From assembly GCA_963922205.1 (NCBI GenBank), contig CAWUHX010000063.1, positions 620,001 through 684,000 of the forward strand: a DNA stretch of 64,000 nt. Direction: 5' to 3'. This document shows, one piece after another, positions 59,790-64,000 of the stretch. Positions within the stretch are counted from its first letter, which is position 1. Each line of letters starts with the position of its first letter. Below the pieces are notes generated by a model. The model was not told the origin of the DNA and did no database searches. It saw nothing but the letters and a program-made list of their open reading frames with translations. Both the position numbers and the translations under genes were made by a program. Source of the stretch: Romanomermis culicivorax. Its lineage: Eukaryota > Nematoda > Enoplea > Mermithida > Mermithidae.

Positions 59790-59960
59790 ATGGCGAGATA
59801 AATATAGGGGCAAATACTGGGCTAAATCGTGGGGCTAATGAGGGGCTAGTCTGGGGCAAATCTAGGGGCAATTGATGGACTAAATCTAGGGCTAAATGGT
59901 GGGCCAACTCTTGAAACAAATCGGGGGCTAAACTGCAGGCTAAATAACGAGATAGTTAGA
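59790..59960. repeat. GGGCTAAAT-type degenerate tandem repeat
   Basis: Units such as GGGGCAAATCTAGG and GGGCTAAATGG recur with irregular length. The same array type is at 39830-39985. Confidence 0.7.
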
Positions 59961-60064
59961 CCACCATTTAGGCCATAATTGCCTGGCCTTCCTTTCGTCA
60001 TTCGGACCCTAATTTGGTACAATTAATGCATTTATAATAAGTTGACATTGTTCCGTCGATTGTG

Positions 60065-60225
60065 TTTCTATTCCCCGAACGTCCCTTTTCTCGGATGTCC
60101 CGATTCTCCGAAAGTCCCTATTCCCCGAAGGTCCCGATTCCCCGAATAATGAAGAAAATTCCCGTTTCAATGAACAATGCATTATTTCCTATTCCCCGAA
60201 CATCCCGATTCACCGAATCCGACCA
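60065..60225. repeat. ATTCCCCGAA minisatellite
   Basis: About nine units resembling CTATTCCCCGAACGTCCCG are interrupted once by about 45 bp. They are followed by a small palindromic stretch (CAGATCCAGATCGGATCTGG) and TGTAAA repeats. The plus frame across it is an artefact. Confidence 0.8.
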
Positions 60226-60289
60226 GATCCAGATCGGATCTGGATCCTGTAAATGTAAATGTAAATATGTAAATGAATAATCGTATATA

Positions 60290-62514
60290 TATATAAATTC
60301 GTTTAATTTTTCAAAATCAAGTTGTATGAATTCATATTTCTTAGCATTTCAAGAGTCATTAATCATTGAAATAAGAAGCAAATTGAAGCAAAAGCTCAAA
60401 ATCTTTAGACTAGGTTTTTTTGCCAGGTTCTATCTGCGCTGTGCATGAATGACTGAAGAAATTCTGCACTGAAGCAGTTTTTCCACTTCCAAATAAATAT
60501 AAGTTTTCAATATTTTCGGTTCGTATTTTCAGTCGGAAAACGGTTCAAATCAAAAATCAGCGATTCCATGTTCATCGCAATAGGAAAATTCCATTAAGAT
60601 GAAAAATGGGATTCGACACACTTTCACATTTCAGTAATTGTGATTTTCGATGCTCCATGAGATTAAATATCGCTTGAAAATAGTCTTCCATCAAGTAACA
60701 CAGTGTGTCAAGAAGTTTCCCAAAATGAAATTCCTGGTCGATTTCCCAGAATTTTCCAGTTTTCTTTCAGAGGGAAAACCAACAGTGATTCCTACATAAA
60801 ATTGTGAAAGACATGTACCGGAGAAAATAGACATGTATAAAGCACACAATCGTAACAAAATTTTATTAAGTTGATTTTGAAACATTTCCACAATTTTTTT
60901 TTTCAATTGCTGTGAAGAAAAATCCTCTATCATTTTTTTGTACATGACCTATTTGCACATGTACAAACGGCAGCCAATATTTCATTTATACAATTTGTAC
61001 ACAGCTTAAATAGATGTAAATTAAGTAACCTGTGTTCCTCTACAGTTTGAGTTTTCGATTCTTGGCAGCTTTACGGTGTGCTTTATTTAATTGAGTCTGA
61101 TGCTTCAAACTGCCGTCCACATGAGAAACAAACCCAAAATTTTTTTCCTCATTTTCCAAAAATTTTCCACATTTCTAAAAACGTTTATAATGTGGCCACG
61201 GACCCAATCATTCTGATGTTTTCGTAGTCAGTAACCTACAAAAATGAGGAAAAAATTGAGAAAATTCTAGTCAGGTCAGTCAAATTGAGCTGACGAATAA
61301 TGTATTGGCGTTCTACAGGAGCGGAAAGCATTGTAATGATAAAGTTCTCATGAATTAATCTGCTATTAACATTTCTGTAGTTCCGATTAGAATTATCCAA
61401 TTTTATTCATTTCTTAGTATGGCGCAGAGTGCTGATAAAATTTTCGGATTTTCACCGCCTAAAATGGTGGAAAATGAACCTTCACAACGATAAGAAATAA
61501 ATTAGAATCAAACTGATAGAGTGTAATTTGTTCCTTCGAGTTTTATGACACAATTTCTCTAAGACTCGACCAAGGTTGTGATAAGTAAAAAATTAATCAT
61601 ACATCAAAAAAACATATTTTATACAGTTTTTTGCGCTGAACAACATGCCAGTATTTATCTGATCTAAAAATCGAAATTCACATTGTAACATCAATCCAAA
61701 GGTTTGAATTTTTTGCAATTTTCTAATTTTAGGTCGCAATCATTAAAGGCCTATAAGTAATCAGGTATGCAATGTCGATCAATAAAACTTTGTCAGTGAA
61801 TGTAACAATGTTTAGAGTATATATGCATGACACATATTGATGTATGTAGCAACAAAATTATGGTTTACACTACAGTTTAAATTCCAATTTTCAGCAGTTA
61901 TCAATGACTCAAATTCACACATTTTTGTACCCCCTAAAGTCAAATAATGAGTGTCATTGATTAAACACCACTATGTTATGCCTGGACCCCTCGCCCACAT
62001 ACCCACAACGTTTTATCAAAATGATAAAACCATTGAGTGTGCCACAGCGAAACAAGTGGAAGTCATTTTTGAATCAAATTATAAAATTTTTTGTTTGAAA
62101 ATGCAGTCATTCACCCAAAATTCTAATAATCCAACTAAACGTTTTATACACTGCAGGCTGACATCTTGGCTGTATACTTGTTTTAATTGTTTTTCCATTT
62201 AGTGGAAATATTATTAATTCCAGTTCAAATCGACTACATTGCAGCCACAGTATATGGCTACATACCAACCAACTTGCATCAAAGTGTTGACACCCATTGT
62301 ATATTAAAAAACTAGAAAAGCCATGTTCTTTTGGTAAACTATAAAATGAAGGATTGTTCAAAGTTTCAACAAAAACTGACAAACTCTGGATCATTTTCAG
62401 ATCATAAGAGCTCAACATAAAATCCACTTGAATCCGATAGATGGATTTGCTCTAAATCAGATGACATTTTTAAAGAGTCAGATTTACATACTATTTATTG
62501 AAACAATTATTTAA
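60290..62514. other. Gene-free stretch with an inverted dispersed repeat
   Basis: 61130-61560 is an inverted copy of the dispersed family seen at 14215-14660 and 16510-17290 (CATTTTCCAAAAATTTTCC and AATTAGAATCAAACTGAT words). The rest has no recognisable exon. Confidence 0.55.
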
Positions 62515-64000
62515 AACAATCTGTTTTCAGTAGTTCACTTCCATATTCTAAATGAGGATCAAACATCGCTTGATCCTCGTAGGGTTCTTCTTCATCTTCA
62601 ACACCACATTCTCCTAGGTTGCTACTACAAAATGTAGTAGGTTCTTCCTGATGACGGCTGGATTCCCTAGCCTAGAATCCAGTAATTTGTTGTGGTGTGA
62701 GGAAGTCAGATCTGATAAAAAATGGTTTCCCTTTCATTTCTTCAGGGACAACTTCAGCCTTGAATTTTTGATGATATACAATGCCACTGTTGTATTTTTC
62801 AGCAAACATTGACACCGTTTTTCTACCAAGGGACGGCATATCTCATGCTTCTTTAAAGCCCAACCAACCTAAAAATTATACAGCCTTTTCAGGACAGTTG
62901 GAGGCACTGCTTTCCATTTTATATGGCTCATCAGTGGCGATCTTCAGATTCTTCTTCAAAGTTGGTGATAGTGATTTTCGGATCAATAGCAATGCAGAAC
63001 ATTGATGTTTGAAGGAGTGAAACCTCTAGCTGGTCTTCAAGAACCACATGATGGATTTTAAGCTTTGGTAACTGTTCGGAGTTCAATATTTCCCTCTTGA
63101 ATAAGCTTCCAGTACCAAGCTTGTAAGCTTTAGTTGCCTTGATTTCAGTAGACGTGGACTGGAAATTGAAATAGGACTTGATATCAACTGCTTTAAGATC
63201 CATCTAGTTGTGTTGGATTTTGAGGTTGCCAGTAATGAATGATGTTCTCTTGACCTTTCTATGTGTTTTAGAACACCTGATGAATTCTTCAGCAGTTGTA
63301 CATCGATTGTTTTCATTTGCAAACAGTAACTTGCCTCTCTATTAGTGCAGCAATTTGGTCACATGGGCTTTACCGAACTGAGGTTAAGAGAAGTCCCAGT
63401 TCTTTATATTCATGCCCGTTTTCTGAGATATTGTTGGCACCATGAGCAAGGTTGGGGAGCAATGAAAACATCCAGCATTAACAGATAACACAAAAGCTGC
63501 ATTGATTGGGCACTGCTCTGCCTTGTTTTTTCTCAATGTGTTAGTCAGTATTCCAATAATTGCATTACTGTCTTGTGCATGCAAGTTAAAACATGGTGCA
63601 GTGGTGTAGAGTCCACTTTTCATCACAAGGGCATAGGTGATGTGTCATAGCAAACCATACATATCAAACCAGCTTGAATGATCCAACCATCCACTGGAAG
63701 GCAGAAATTTCATTGCCCAATCAAACTGGAGGTAAACATGATTGTCCTGGAAGGTGTCAATGATGTCTTTGCATGCTTCATTCTGGTGCATTGATCTAAG
63801 CTGGTGTTGAGGCCATTCCAATACATTATTGATACTTTCATCAGCTAAATATTCAGCTTCAAGTTTATCAATTGGGTTTGCAAATTTGAATTGAGTTGCT
63901 GCCTCTTTGATGTCCTTCAGTGTCTTCTTTAACTGCTCAAAATTGTCACATTTCATGTTATGAATGTAATTAGTAAATTTCTCCTGTAACTTTGGATCGA
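62515..64000 (-). pseudogene. Decayed copy of an uncharacterised metazoan gene family
   Basis: Read on the minus strand from the window edge, the blocks are LQFDWAMKFLP, SSWFDMYGLL, SVNAGCFHCS, NIKNWDFS, RCTTAEEF, then FLGWLGFKEA and FLTPQQITGF. I recall the same order in large uncharacterised proteins of several invertebrates (DxAMKFLP, SDNAGCYH, DFSxPQxGK, GWALK and FLTxQQIxxFFSR blocks). The regular Asp positions suggest an RNase H-fold nuclease, but no function is established as far as I know. Stops follow GLL and DFS, and frames change at about 63300-63380, so this copy is dead. The coding start lies beyond the right edge of the window. Confidence 0.6.

Noticed and set aside
60062-60280. 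72-codon Pro/Arg-rich protein
   Set aside because: It is a translation of the ATTCCCCGAA minisatellite.

Overview
The window is nuclear DNA of an invertebrate animal whose phylum I cannot fix. It is AT-rich. Genes have spliceosomal introns (the shortest I resolved is about 55 bp), and there is a multi-exon vesicular amine/acetylcholine transporter gene. Most of the sequence is transposable elements, many nested in one another. No rRNA, tRNA or CRISPR array was seen.

Layout: 1-2435 has no recognised gene. 2436-3729 is a broken PIF/Harbinger transposase, with a possible convergent accessory exon at 3917-4121. 4915-14103 is an old Ty3/gypsy LTR retrotransposon on the minus strand (LTRs 4915-5477 and 13532-14103, 4-bp target duplication CTTA) with decayed gag, pol and a third ORF. 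14104-17290 holds dispersed C-tract repeats. A Harbinger-like element (about 15718-20212, TTA target duplication) carries a MADF-domain gene at 17950-19247. 20878-21375 is a hAT-like non-autonomous element with an 8-bp target duplication. 22811-24644 is a compact, virus-like block on the minus strand: a short Cys-rich ORF fragment, a Polinton/adintovirus-type minor-capsid-like ORF, a TBP-like ORF starting 2 nt after it and broken by one frameshift, and a 59-residue zinc-finger-like ORF. 24645-27283 is copy A of a satellite-bearing inverted-repeat element. 28010-35405 is an 11-exon SLC18-family transporter whose splice phases give 493 residues, followed by an orphan duplicate of its first exon at 36518-36632. 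37040-41400 holds foldback, hAT-like and palindromic MITE elements. 41400-59690 is copy B of the satellite element. It is interrupted by a full-length Ty3/gypsy retrotransposon (42712-56661) with apparently identical 601-bp LTRs. 59690-62500 is repeats. 62515-64000 is a decayed minus-strand copy of an uncharacterised metazoan gene family.

The most notable system is the young retrotransposon. It has gag-protease-RT-RNase H in one ORF, then integrase in the same frame after a single UAG, then a third ORF of at least 1357 residues. That third ORF begins with a complete DEDDy 3'-5' exonuclease domain and ends in an RGG-rich tail. Splice signals suggest it is made from a spliced subgenomic RNA with a short upstream coding exon. 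The old minus-strand element keeps pieces of the same third-ORF family but no recognisable exonuclease part. The second notable item is the virus-like block that places a TATA-binding-protein homologue directly behind a capsid-like gene.
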